NCBI RefSeq assembly: GCF_018991925.1
Contig: NW_024738608.1
Location: 2,422,787 to 2,486,786 of the forward strand
Source: Homarus americanus
Lineage: Eukaryota; Arthropoda; Malacostraca; Decapoda; Nephropidae
Reading direction: 5' to 3'
DNA length: 64,000 bases
Under the pieces are notes generated by a model, which did not search any database, was not told the origin of the DNA, and saw only the letters and a program-made list of their open reading frames with translations. The position numbers and the translations under genes are program-made. The first letter of the stretch is position 1. Every line of letters begins with the position of its first letter. Of the stretch, positions 1-10,959 are shown piece by piece.

Positions 1-867
1 ATGATACCAAAATGGGAGAGGATAACTAGACAGTGACTTTGAACACCTTCAAGAGATTCTAGATACCTTACATGAGTGTCAGTAGACTGGCAATGAATTT
101 TTAATACTGATAAATGCAAGGTACTACAGATAGGAAATATTTGTAAATTGCCAAACGTTAAGTATAAACTAGGTAACACGGAAATAGAAAACTCAGTTTG
201 TGAAAAAGATCTAGGTGTATTTGTTAGCAACGACTTGAAACCTAGAAAACAATGTATTAGCGTTCGCAAATAAGGCAAACAGATTCTTGTTCATATCTAG
301 GTCTGTGAGTAACAGAATCAAGGACGTTATCTTGAACTTTACTAGCATTAGTGAGGCTCACATGGATTATATGTTCAGTTCTGGTGTCCTTATTATAGAA
401 TGGACATAGATTCTTGAGAGAGTACAAAGAAGAATGACAAAATGATCCATAATATTAGAAACCTTCATATGAAGAAAGCACTGAAAAGCTTAGGCTTACA
501 TTCATTAGAGAGGCGTAGAGTTAGGGGAGATATGATAGAGGTGTACAAATGGGTAAGTGGGATTAACAAGGGTAAAATGGAAGATGTTCTGAAGCTCAGT
601 AATAACGAAATAACTAGAACAAATGGCTTTAAATTAGATAAATTCCGATTCAAAAAGGATATAGGCAAGCACTGGTTTGGTAATAGGGTTGTGGATATGT
701 GGAATAGGCTACCGAGTGCTATAGTAGGATCGGGGACGCTAGGGAGCTTCAAGACGAAGTTGGATAGGCACATGGAAGTGTTGGGATGGGTGTGAAAGGG
801 ATCTGCCCTGTATGGGCCAGTCGGCCTCCTGCAGTATCCCACTTTCTTATGTTCTTATGTTCTTATG
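1..867 (+). mobile_element. CR1/L2-like LINE, degraded 3' half with octamer tail
   Basis: This is the 3' part of a non-LTR retrotransposon. Translated pieces match the segment after the reverse-transcriptase core: a CEKDLGV motif near 200-225, then at 442-795 a 117-codon open stretch with LERRRVRGDMIEVYKW and a C-terminal NRVVDMWNRLP block. The 5' part (1-440) is broken by stops and frame changes. The element ends with three copies of TTCTTATG at 844-867; a short octamer tail in place of poly(A) is typical of the CR1 clade. It is a dead copy. Its start lies outside the window. Confidence 0.85.
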
Positions 868-1285
868 TATTTTAGTGTCATCAGCAAATTTACTTATGTT
901 GCTGTCTATGCCGATATCTATGTCGTTTATGTATATAATAAATAATAATGGTCCAAGTACTGAGCCCTGGGAAACTCCACTAGTGCCGTTGCTCCAACGG
1001 GATTTAGTGCTGTTAATGCTCACTCGCTGTTTTCTGTCCTGTAACCACGCCCTAATCCATTTTAGAATATTACCTTTAATGCCATGTGCTTCTACCTTTC
1101 TTATATGTCTTTCGTGGTGGACTCTGTCGAAAGCTTTGCTAAAGTCGAGATATACCACATCATAATTCTGCCCGTCGTCCACCGATTCGAAAACTGATGA
1201 AAAGAATGTTAATAGATTAGTTAGACATGAACGCCCACTTGTGAAGCCATGCTGGGAATCATTGATCAATTTGTGCAACTACAAA
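868..1285 (-). mobile_element. CR1/L2-like LINE fragment, reverse-transcriptase core
   Basis: The minus strand at 847-1278 reads as an RT palm fragment: YLDFSKAFDRVHHER (palm motif A region), then [12 protein letters not shown] and FADDTK (the catalytic DD motif). It is truncated on both sides and abuts the octamer tail of the plus-strand LINE at 867, so the two copies sit back to back in opposite orientation. Confidence 0.85.
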
Positions 1286-1486
1286 GTTGCTAAGCTTGTG
1301 TTCGAGGAATTTAGGCCCACAGCTGGACACACGCGTATGTAAACAACACACATACAGTATATATTTATACGTACCTGTACATATATAAATAAATATATCC
1401 ATGAATATGTATGTTCATATAAACATCCCACACACTCAACACACATTGGAGAGCCATACATACAGTACATATATACTTGGACACCG
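1286..1486. other. AT-rich spacer without a gene
   Basis: Low-complexity TATA/CA-rich sequence. No credible coding frame, RNA gene or terminal repeat was seen. Confidence 0.5.
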
Positions 1487-1752
1487 AAGGGTCAAGACGT
1501 ACCTGGCGCTCCTCTGGGAGCAGCCAGGACAACTGTTATGTTGGCCCATACCAACTCCCCCCCCTGAACCCTCCTCCCCACCGGAATATCAACAAGTTCT
1601 CGCCAGAAGTTACTATTTCGTTTAGGAAAGGAATGGAACCAGTGTAGAATAGTGCTTAAGTCAGTGAAAAACAACTCAACAGTAACAGCTGAGTCGTACC
1701 CAAGTTAACCTTCACACAGTGAAGTCCCAGGTACCCAATGATAACATACGAA
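1487..1752. repeat. Dispersed host repeat, copy A, left part
   Basis: This sequence recurs with modest divergence at about 24756-25060. Shared landmarks include CACCGAAGGGTCAAGACGTA, CCACCGGAATATCA and CAGTGAAGTCCCAGGTACCC. Copy A resumes at 3412 and again after 7800, so it has been opened by a DNA element, a LINE and minisatellite growth. No coding capacity was recognised. Confidence 0.75.
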
Positions 1753-1760
1753 TGAGTGTA

Positions 1761-2269
1761 GGACAAAAGCCCCCGAGGACAAAGGCCCCCCTAGGACAAA
1801 AGTCGCACAGGAGAAATAATAAGAAATTTTAAAATAATTATTTCATTTTTTACAGTTTATGAACACTTCTCTAACCTAACCTAACCTAACCATCGGGAAT
1901 TCTGTTATAGTTATAAAGAAGTACACAAGGAATGTTTATTAAATCTGCATTGACGAATATTTTGTCTATTGGAGTAATTACTCCCCTGACATTCAATGAC
2001 CTCACTGGGCCCTAGGGTCACCTCAGTAAATACAGAATGAACATGAAGGTAAAATATGTCGTCTTTTTTCTTTTCTATTTATTTAATAATGTTCTATATC
2101 AAAATTGAAAGAGTTACAATATTCTAATTATTTGGATTGTAATAATTTCATATTTAAATCAATATATTTTTAATATTTATAATGACCCTCTCTTTAACAT
2201 AAAAACAGGGGGCTTCTGTCCTATTTTGCACTTTTGCTGAGGGGCTTTTGTCCTAGGGGGCTTTTGTCC
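1761..2269. mobile_element. Foldback-like non-autonomous DNA element, copy 1
   Basis: The ends are inverted repeats built from short direct subrepeats of CTAGGACAAAAGCCC: GGACAAAAGCCCCC on the left, GGGGGCTTTTGTCC on the right. The roughly 400-bp AT-rich core contains CCTAACCTAACCTAACC and no ORF. A near-identical core lies between the same kind of ends at 25135-25750. CATACGAA flanks this copy at 1745-1752 and 2277-2284, a possible 8-bp target duplication. It also resembles the CR1 tail octamer CATAAGAA, so the duplication is not certain. Long inverted ends with internal tandem subrepeats resemble foldback elements; the 8-bp duplication would suggest hAT or P-type transposition. Confidence 0.7.
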
Positions 2270-2276
2270 GGGCCGC

Positions 2277-3405
2277 CATACGAACATAAGAATGGAGGAA
2301 ACTGCAGCGGGCCTATTGGCCCATACTGGGCAGTCCCATTTACACGCAACCCCTATTGCTCATATATCCATCCAACCTATGTTTGAAGCTATCCAGTGTA
2401 TTCAAGTTAATGAAGATATTTGGTTACTTGTTCCACTCGTTCACAACTCTATTTCCAAACCAATGTTTACCTATTTTGCGCCTAAATGTAAATTTGTCTA
2501 ATTTAACCATTGTTACGAGTTCGCTCCTGGTTGGATAGTTTGAGTACCTGTGCAATGTCCCCCTTGTTCAGCCCTGACTTCCATTTATACACATCTATCA
2601 TATCGCCACTCACTCTACGTCTCTCGAGGGAGAGCAAATTAAGATGCTTTAACCTGTCTCCGTACTCAATGCCCGGGATTAGCCTTGTCATTCTCCTCTG
2701 AATTCTTTCCAAGGATTTTATATCCATTGTGTAATACGGTGACCAGAATTGAAGTGTGTAATCCAAGTGAGGTCTCACAAGCACAAGATATAGTTTCAGG
2801 ATGACCTCGCTAGTCTTGTAACTAACACTCCTTTGTATGAACCTGTATGATATGGATACGAAGTAGTACCTTAAGCTGTGTATTATTATATTACTCTTAT
2901 ATTACTGTATTAATTATGTATAGTAAAGTATTGCAGAACATGTATTAATTCTATGTAATATTCCCATTTATTGTGCACCATGTTATGTATATAAATTATC
3001 ATATTTATACTTTATGTATTCAGCTTGTGAATGCTGGCATCTGTACATGCAGCGCTCAGTAATACATAGAGAGAGTGAAGACTGCCAGTCCTTGTGGTGC
3101 GGAAGTGAGCTTTTTGGTCCCTCTGTATATATATCTCCCGTACGAGAATAGAACCTACTTTTAAGAGAACAAGTGTTTGTGTATACCTTCAGTAGTATAG
3201 AACATTTTGTGGGTATCAAGACGAACACAGAGAACCCAAGTACTTTATTAGCCTTGTTTCGAGCAAAAACACATTGTTTACTTGGCTTAAGATTCCTACT
3301 TATCATTATTCCTAAATCTTTCTCGCAGTCGGATTTTTCAATAACATCGTTGTTCATCTGGTATCTGGTATCCCTGTTTACATCTCCTATACTGCCCATG
3401 AGACT
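2277..3405 (-). mobile_element. CR1/L2-like LINE, 3' part, interrupted
   Basis: On the minus strand the 3' tail is at 2277-2297, followed inward by the C-terminal block (LERRRVSGDMIDVYKW at about 2590-2640), the HLDYTLQFW block, and the [16 protein letters not shown] block near 3310. Many other copies in the window share it (10960, 19094, 22523, 48297). It is split by an unrelated insertion at 2844-3231. There are several frame breaks; it is dead. Confidence 0.85.
2844..3231. mobile_element. 388-bp insertion in a LINE, possible solo LTR
   Basis: The related LINE copy at 48800-48860 is uninterrupted here, which defines the empty site. The insert starts with TGTATGATATGG and is flanked by GAACC at 2839-2843 and 3232-3236, a 5-bp target duplication. 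It is AT-rich, noncoding and contains a TATATAAA-like stretch. Size, TG start and 5-bp duplication suit a solo LTR, but the right end reads ACACAGA, not the usual CA, so the class is unproven. Confidence 0.5.
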
Positions 3406-3411
3406 AAACAA

Positions 3412-3889
3412 CACCAGCTATGTGTTAATCCGTCTACGATAGGGAGGCCTGGGACCACACCTCACTCACTTGAGTGAGTGAGGTCCTGTGACACCAGACC
3501 ACGTGGTGTCCCCATGATGCTACAACACCAAGTAGTGAATGAGTTGCTACAACATCATGTGAGATTCCTCATAACACCGTGTGTGAGGGAATTACTACAC
3601 CACATCAGGCCCTTCATAACACTATCTGTGAAGGAATTACTACACCACGTCAAACCCCTCATAACACCATCTGTGAGGGAATTACTACACCACGTGATGC
3701 CCTTCATAACACCATATGTGAGGGAATTACTCCACCTCGTGAGGCCCCTCATAACACCATCTGTGAGGGAATTACTACACCACGTGATGCCCTTCATAAC
3801 ACCATCTGTGAGGGAATTACTCCACCTCGTGATGCCCTGCATAACACCATCTGTGAGGGAATTACTACACCTCGTGAGGCCCCTCATAA
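3412..3889. repeat. Host repeat copy A continuing into a 45-bp minisatellite, array 1
   Basis: From 3412 the sequence matches copy B at 25079-25130 and 25753-25850 (GTGTTAATCCGTC, GTGAGTGAGGTCCTGTGACA). At about 3555 it becomes a 45-bp tandem array whose unit carries ACACCATCTGTGAGGGAATT and ACTACACCACGT. Forty-five is a multiple of three, so long open frames exist on both strands; they are a by-product of the period and not genes. Array 1 holds about seven units and stops at the LINE tail at 3890. Confidence 0.9.
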
Positions 3890-3890
3890 C

Positions 3891-6165
3891 ATAAGAACAT
3901 AAGAAGAACATAAGAAAATAAGGAGTCTGCAATAGGCCGGTTGGCCTGTGCATGGCAGCTCCTGTCGAGAGTTACTACCACTCTCTATCATCCATGAATC
4001 TATCCAGTCTCCTTTTGAAACTTTCCAGCGTTCCAGCACTTACTACATAGTTGCTAAGCTTGTTCCACTCGTCCACCACCCTATTTGTGAACCAGTTCCT
4101 TCCTATCTCCCTCCTAAACCTAAACTTATCCAACTTAAATCCGTTGCTTCGAGTCCTATCCTGCTCGGATATTATAAGAACTTTATCTATATCCCCTTTA
4201 TTGATTCCTTTTACCCACTTGAATACTTCTATCATATCTCCCCGCACTCTTCGTCTTTCTAGGGAATGCAAGTTTAGTTTCTTTAACCTATCCTGATATG
4301 GAAGGTTTCTAAGTCCCGGAATCATTTTCGTCATTCTACGCTGCACCGTCTCTAGTGAAATGATGTCCATTCTATAATATGGGCACCAGAACTGAACCGC
4401 ATAATTGAGGTGCGGCCTGACTAGCGCAAGATATAGTTGCAATAAGACCTCTGCACTCTTATTACTTACACTTCTAGATATAAAACCCAATACTCTGTTT
4501 GCCTTATTTCGAACATTAACGCACTGTTTTCTAGGCTGTAGGTCCGGGCTTACAAGTACCCCTAGGTCTCTTTTACAAGTCGACTTCTGTAGGTTGATGT
4601 TGTTAAGGCTGTATACATTGACAGTATTTGTTCTTCCAATATTAAGTACGCTGCACTTGCTGGTGTTGAATTTCATTTGCCATTTTTCAGACCAACCCTG
4701 CAGTTTATTTAGATCCTCCTGTAATGCATTTGCATCCTGCCCTGAATTTATCTGCCACCCTATTTTGGTGTCATCCGCAAACTTGCTTATGTCACTGCTG
4801 ATCCCAGTATCTAGATAGTTTATGTAGATTATGAACAAGAGTGGGCCTAGTACTGACCCCTGGGGAACCACACTGGTTACACGGCCCCACTCTGATTTAA
4901 CACCATCTACGCTGACCCTCTGCATTCTATCAGTGAGCCATGATTTTATCCAATTTAAAACTTTCCCCTCGATACCATGAGCCTTAATTTTTCTCAGAAG
5001 CCTCTGATGCGGTACTCTGTCAAATGCTTTGCTAAAGTCTAAGTAAATATCATCATAATCTTCGTCATTATCTACTACCTCGAAGACTTTCCTAAAAAAC
5101 GTCAGCAGATTTGTTAGACAAGATTTTCCCTTTGTAAACCCATGTTGAGAGTCGTAGATTAATTTGCTTTTCTCTAAATGCGATCGGATGCTATCTGCTA
5201 TAATTGATTCAAGAAATTTCCCCACTACTGACGTTAAACTGATCGGCCGGTAATTTGACGCTGATGCTCTGTCTCCCTTTTTGAATATGGGTACTACATT
5301 TGCCTGTTTCCACAAGTCTGGCACAACTCCAGTGTCTAATGATTGTGTAAATAAATTTACAAGGGGTCCGCTAATCTGTTCCCTACACTCTTTCAAGACT
5401 CGAGGGAAAATTTCATCCGGCCCTGGGGATTTTGTCTTCTTTAGTTTATTTATCCTCCTAAGAACATCCTCTTTTCTGATAGTGATATTCTTTAATTTCT
5501 CTTCTTCCTTTCCCCTAAATATCAGTTCCACCTCTGGAATTTCCTCGTGAATTTCTTCTGTGAAAACTGATAAGAAGTCGTTGTTCAATGCTTTGCTTAT
5601 TTCTTCACTGCCATTTATCACTTCTCTACTCCCAGACTTTAAAGGCCCAACTTTGTCCTTGACTTTTGTTCTATATACCTGGAAAAATCCCTTGGGATTC
5701 GCCTTGGATTCTCTTGCTATTTTGACTTCATAGTCTCTCTTTGCTCTCCTTACATTTTTCTTAACATTCCTAGATAGTTCATTATACCTATTTCTGAGCT
5801 GCTCCTCCCCTCCCTTTAATTTCTTATAAATTCCTTTCTTTATTCCTATGTCATGTTTAAGTTTTCTGGTCATCCACCTTGGCTCATTCTTATTTGACCT
5901 AATTTTTCTCTTTGGTATGTTTTGTTCTTGTGCTTTATGTAGTATACTAGTGAATATATTATAGTCATGATCAATTGTTGTGTCATCTATGACCTCACCC
6001 CTTCCTACTGGGGACTGACGTGACTGTTCCCAGGTGACCTCACCTAGGTACCTTCTTAATCCCTGATAATCCGCCAACCGAAAGTTTGGGACTCTGACCA
6101 TATTCTCATTGTTTTTTGTTTCCCAATTTAGGGTGAACCTGATTTCTCTGTGATCACTGTTACCT
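3891..6165 (-). mobile_element. CR1/L2-like LINE inserted in the 45-bp minisatellite
   Basis: The 3' octamer tail (CATAAGAA units) is at 3891-3925 and the 5'-truncated end at about 6165. The host array reads CCTCATAAC before the element and CTGTGAGGG after it, so only about five bases of one 45-bp unit are missing at the junction. It carries the best-preserved LINE ORF of the window. Confidence 0.9.
3975..6165 (-). CDS. LINE ORF2 fragment: end of endonuclease, reverse transcriptase, C-terminal domain
   Basis: This is an uninterrupted frame of about 730 codons, open at the 5' side because the element is truncated. It copies element RNA into DNA at a nicked target. It starts with a SDHREIRF stretch, which fits the last conserved motif of the apurinic-type endonuclease; the rest of that domain is missing. 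About 270 residues on comes NVVPIFKKGDRASASNYRPI (fingers), then YLDFSKAFDRVPH (catalytic Asp), [11 protein letters not shown], and FADDTK (catalytic Asp pair). The C-terminal part contains LERRRVRGDMIEVFKWVKG and ends in RFMDDREW. No RNase H domain is present. The frame reads on into the flanking minisatellite up to 6245, but that part is host sequence. Lacking most of the endonuclease, it is unlikely to be autonomous. The intact frame suggests a fairly recent insertion. Confidence 0.85.
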
Positions 6166-6212
6166 GTGAGGGAATTACTATACCATGTGAGGCCCCTCAT
6201 AACACCAGGGGC
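6166..6212. repeat. Single 45-bp minisatellite unit between two LINEs
   Basis: One unit of the 45-bp repeat separates the 5' ends of two oppositely oriented LINEs. It connects array 1 and array 3 as parts of one original array. Confidence 0.85.
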
Positions 6213-7176
6213 CCAGGGGTCAGTACTGGGCCCACTCTTGTTCATAATCTACATAAACAATCTAGATACTGGGATCAGCAGTGACATAAGAAAGTTTGCG
6301 GATGACACCAAAATAGGGCGGCAGATTAATTCAGGGCAGGATGCAAATCCAGTACAGAAGGTTTCAAATAAACTGCAGGCGTGGTCAGAAAAATGGCAAA
6401 TGAAATTCAACACCAGCAAGTGCAGCGTATTTAATATTGGAAGATCAAATGCTGTCAATGTATACAGCCTTAACAACATCAACCTAGAGAAGTCGACTTG
6501 TGAAAGAGACCTAGGGGTACTTGTAAGGCCGGACCTACGGCCTAGAAAACAGTGCGTTTATGTTCGAAATAAGGCAAACAGAGTATTGGGTTTTATATCT
6601 AGAAGTGTAAGTAATAAAAGTGCGGAAGTCTTAGTGTAACTATATCTTGCACTAGTCAGGCTGCACCTCGATTATGCTGTTCAGTTCTGGTGCTCTTATT
6701 ATAGAATGGATATCAATTCACTAGAGTCGGTGCAGCAAAGAATGACGAAAATGATTCCGAGACTTAGAAACCTTCCATATCAAGATAGGTTAAAGAAACT
6801 AAACTTGCATTCCCTAGAAAGAAGAAGAGTGCGGGGAGATATTATAGAAATATTTAAGTGGGTGAAAGGAATCAATAAAGGAGATATAGATAAAATTCTT
6901 ATAATATCCGAGCAGGATAGGACTCGGAGCAACGGATTTAAGTTGGATAAGTTTAGGTTTAGGAAGGAGATAGGAAGGAACTGGTTCACAAATAGGGTGG
7001 TGGACGAGTGGAACAAGCTTAGCAACTTTGTAGTAAGTGCTGGAACGCTGGAAAGTTTCAAAAGGAGGCTAGATAGATTCATGGATGATAGAGAGTGGTG
7101 GTAACTCTCGACAGGAGCTGCCATGCACCAGCCAACCGGCCTATTGCAGACTCCTTATTTTCTTATGTTCTTATGT
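6213..7176 (+). pseudogene. CR1/L2-like LINE, RT fragment to 3' tail, with in-frame stop
   Basis: The plus strand starts at the [10 protein letters not shown] motif (about 6210), carries FADDTK (about 6300), then runs to the C-terminal block ending RFMDDREWW at 7104 and the TTCTTATG tail at about 7157-7176. A TAA at about 6637 breaks the frame between VLV and LYLALVRLH. The family is the same as the minus-strand LINE beside it. The junctions are clean: the host reads ATAACACC before and ATCTGTGAGG after, exactly one uninterrupted minisatellite unit. Confidence 0.88.
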
Positions 7177-7185
7177 TCGAATCTG

Positions 7186-7890
7186 TGAGGGAATTACTAC
7201 ACCATGTGAGGCCCCTCATAACACCAGCTGTGAGGGAATTACTACACCACATCAGGCCCCTCATAACACCATCTGTGAGGGAATTACTACACCACGTCAA
7301 GCCCCTCATAACACCATCTGTGAGGGAATTACTACACCACGTCAAGCCCCTCATAACACCATCTGTGAGGGAATTACTACACCACGTCATCATAACACCA
7401 TCTGTGAGGGAATTACCACGTCAATTCTGTGAGGAATTACTACACCACGTCAAGCCCTCATAACACCATCTGTGAGGGAATACTACACCCCCCATAACAC
7501 CATCTGTACTACACCACGTCACCCATAACACCATCTGTGAGGGAATTACTACACCACGTCAAGCCCCTCATAACACCATCTGTGAGGGAATTACTACACC
7601 ACGTCAAGCCCCTCATAACACCACGTCAAGCCCCCATAACACCATCTGTGAGGGAATTACTACACCACGTCAAGCCCCTCATAACACCATCTGTGAGGGA
7701 ATTACTACACCACGTCAAGCCCCTCATAACACCATCCTTGAGGGAATTACTACACCACGTCAAGCCCCCCATAACACCATCTGTGAGGGAATTACTACAC
7801 CACGTGTCTGCTGTACAACACCTCATCGCACAAGATCTACGTGACCTCCACTGAAAACATTAATCTGTATGTTCACAGTCATTCATGTAC
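7186..7890. repeat. 45-bp minisatellite array 3 and right end of host repeat copy A
   Basis: About thirteen more 45-bp units, including shortened ones at 7380-7540. Then 7800-7890 matches copy B at 26090-26180 (CACGTG, GATCTACGTGACCT, CACTG.AAACATTAAT). The open frames here, SVRELLHHVKPLITP on plus and DGVMRGLTWCSNSLT on minus, are repeat artefacts. Confidence 0.9.
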
Positions 7891-7925
7891 ACATTTAATC
7901 TTTCTCTATCTCTCTCTGTCTATCA

Positions 7926-7926
7926 C

Positions 7927-7977
<51 letters not shown>

Positions 7978-8029
7978 ACACATACGCACACACACAAGAC
8001 ACACACACACACACAAGACACACACATGA
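7926..8029. repeat. (CA)n microsatellite
   Basis: CA dinucleotides with a few AAGACA interruptions. Confidence 0.95.
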
Positions 8030-8097
8030 ATAACCATAAGAGTCAGATGCGGGCGGAACTAGTCATTACGAGGTATTGATAAGACTAAGGGAGCCAT

Positions 8098-8315
8098 CCA
8101 AGGTTGTAGTGGTAGTTGTGGTGATGGTGGTGGTAGTGATGGTGGTAATTATGGTGGTGGTAGTTGTGATGATGGTGGTAAAGATGATAGTAGTGATGGT
8201 GGTAATTGTGGTGATGGTGGTAAAGATGATAGTACTGATGGTGGTAGTTGTTGGTGATGGTGGTTGTGGTAAAGGTGCTAATAGAGATGGTGGTATGGAT
8301 GGTGGTGATAAGTTA
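8098..8315. repeat. GGT/GAT-rich imperfect trinucleotide repeat
   Basis: Runs of GTGGTGATGGTGGTA-like sequence. The plus-strand open frame (Val/Met-rich) is low complexity and not considered coding. Confidence 0.9.
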
Positions 8316-9784
8316 CGCTAAATTACCGTACTTATGAACGACTTCTAAAGCTCCACCTCTTTACTACCCACTAATCTGGTCGACTCATTGAAGCTTCAGT
8401 CTACTGGTTCACTGTATCATTCAATAGCTTCGAACCTTGGACTCTGAACCACCAAGATTTGTATGTTATTTCAATTTCCTGACTGAAGTTAAGGGCATTT
8501 TTGTATCTGTACTTATGAGGAAAATTCATGGTACGAACCTTTGAGCATTCGACCCCTGCAGCCCTCAAGGTGTTCACATAAACAAAGCGCTTCACTCACC
8601 AACCAAAACAAGTGCATCTGACTTACCGACTTCCCCAATTTTCCTAAAGTCAAATGATAAATAGATGACGTGATGTTATGTAGTGATGATGATGATGATG
8701 ATGATGATTGCAGTATTAGTTATGGTGACTGGTAATGGTGAAGGGATGTTTTTACTAGTGATGATGAAAGAGATTGGTTAATAATAATAATAATAGCAAG
8801 TAAGTAAGAATGTAAATAATAAAAGTAATGGTGATTCAAGAAAGCAATAGTGATTCATGGTAGTGAGGCGGTGGTGATGATGATAAATGGCGGTGTTATG
8901 GTGGAACAATGACGGGTAATGGCAAAAATGGTGGTGACGATGTGTGCGGTTAGGGAGAGGAGGGGAGCTAATTACAAGATTGGTAATTAATTAATGGCAG
9001 TTGTGTAGTTTATACCCTGCTGAGCTTACAGGACCATAAAGACGCTAACCATGACGTATACCATAATATCGAGGACCAGGTGTACTCAGGTGTTATCTTC
9101 CACGAGCGAGATCTTAAGTAACGTATTCACTTTAATATGTATAGTCCAAAACAGATCCGGTATGCTAAGAGAAAAAAAAAATGAGTCTAAGCGTTACTAT
9201 TTGTCTGTCTCTATATGAAGAAGTGTGTAATTTCGACTCCTCTTTAGACCTCAAGTATGTCTCGTAAATTTGACTAAATCGGATAGAGGAGTTAAGGTGA
9301 TAGGAGAGAATTAACGTATACGACGTTTTGAGAATTCATTGTTCAATCCTAGCTTACAGCATCCATGGGCCAGTTGGGCGCGTTCTCGTATCTCCTGTTA
9401 GAGGAAAAATTTATTTTACCAACTTTTGAAAATCCAACTTTGTGTCATAAGTTAGGTGAGCCAGTTGGACAGATTCACTTATCATCAGTTAGGGGAAAAA
9501 ATACTTTGCAACATCTGACAGTAGAATTCCCGGCTCTGGACACCACCTGTTGGTTGACGACGTACAGTACTTTACCCTCACGTCGGGAGGCCCATTCACG
9601 ACTCGCTAATTCACCCATCAGGATGAACAATGCGCTCAGTAGCCGTGACTTAAACCAACTTGTGTAAATTAGCGAAGCGAATCGAATGTAATGTGAGGTT
9701 ACATAACTTTTCTCCGGGTCCTAACCACAGTTTTAATTAAAGGGTTATATCAGGGGTTCAGCATTGAGGGTATGTTGTTTTTGG

Positions 9785-9785
<1 letters not shown>
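8316..9785. other. Intergenic stretch without a recognised gene
   Basis: It holds a (GAT)n run at 8685-8708, degenerate ATG/GTGATG repeats to 8940, and otherwise unique-looking DNA. A 100-codon frame at 9365-9667 resembles no family I know and has no visible splice or promoter support. Confidence 0.5.

Positions 9786-9820
<35 letters not shown>
9786..9820. repeat. (GT)n microsatellite
   Basis: About sixteen uninterrupted GT units after GGAACGTG. Confidence 0.95.
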
Positions 9821-9822
<2 letters not shown>

Positions 9823-10064
9823 GCCAACTTGATAATGTCCTAAAGAAATTCTGATGTGTTGGGGAAATAGTTATATCTTGCCAACATTGCTAAATTATTG
9901 TACACGTGTAAGTTTATGTGGTGAAGGTTGACAGGACACACAAATTTACCTCCAACAAGTGATAATAAACGTCTCCACCCTCACCCCCACCACACAAGTT
10001 ACAAAAACCTTAGCGGGTCAACTTGGAACCTATAATATGACTCCTTCACTACAACGTATTGTGA

Positions 10065-10291
10065 AAAAATGGGACCCATAGGCATGACAGTGTAGATACA
10101 GCATACTGTATACTAAGCTTTAGGTACACACGGAGGCAGCATAGCCGGTACTGCACTCGACCGCCTTCAATTCCCCAAGTTGTAAACTTAGGTACCCATT
10201 TACAGCTGGGATATTGGAAGCGCCCGGGAATCGAACCACCGACCCTTGGAATAGGAGGCGAGCGCTCTGAGTAGTTTAGTGGTGGCTTCCA
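10065..10291 (-). mobile_element. tRNA-derived SINE
   Basis: On the minus strand the element starts near 10290 with a tRNA-like head: an A-box-like region followed by AGAGCGCTCGCCTCC, then a B box, GGTTCGATTCCCGGG, at about 10225. A tail with TGTAAATGGGTACCTAAGTT follows. The head resembles a tRNA but lacks a clean cloverleaf, so a SINE fits better than a functional tRNA. It differs from the SINE family at 22790 and 40942. Confidence 0.6.
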
Positions 10292-10958
10292 GTGTAATGT
10301 GTGTATGTATGTGTCCTGGGAAAGTGGAATTATGCGGGTGTGTATGTGTGTGTTTCCGGGGCGTGGCAGGCGCAGGCAAGCTGGGGGCACCCGTATAAAC
10401 ACACGGTCTTCCCGACAACACTCAGAACTCAGCTGACGAACACCACAAGCACCTCCCTGCCTCCCTCCCTCCCCATACAGTAGATGCGGGTTCTTCCTGG
10501 GGGAAACACTGAGGGGCTATTATTGGATGGCATAATTATTTGGGGGTTTGAGGGGGACTGTTGTTCACACACGTGTTCTCGGCCGCACCAGCAGAGTACC
10601 CCGACCAGGATTCTAACTGTGCTGGAGTTATCACCTATTAGCCGTAACTGAGGGAAAGACGTATTATTTTTTTTATAATGCTATCATCCCAGCAATTACA
10701 GGTACAGGTACTTCATTTCCTTGTGTCTGGATCGATCATTTAATTTTATTTTCGTCTAGGACCCGACTGGATATACTAGGCTGTGTATCGTCAAACATAT
10801 TACGGCTCCCAGTCCCCTTATGCAATAATAAAGAGGAATATTTTCAACACGACACAATAAGATAAATACTAAAATAAAATATTCTGATTTTTTTTTTTTT
10901 TACGTTTTTGCTAACGTGAACGATGTCATAGGTCAAATAACGCCACAAAATCAATTTA
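10292..10958. other. Intergenic stretch without a recognised gene
   Basis: GT-rich then AT-rich sequence; nothing with coding or RNA-gene character was seen. Confidence 0.4.
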
Positions 10959-10959
10959 T

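Noticed and set aside
3478..3953. Long frames on both strands with RELLHHV or GLTWCSNSLT repeats (also at 7085-7854)
   Set aside because: They arise from a 45-bp tandem repeat whose period is a multiple of three; all frames stay open and there is no start, splice or domain evidence.
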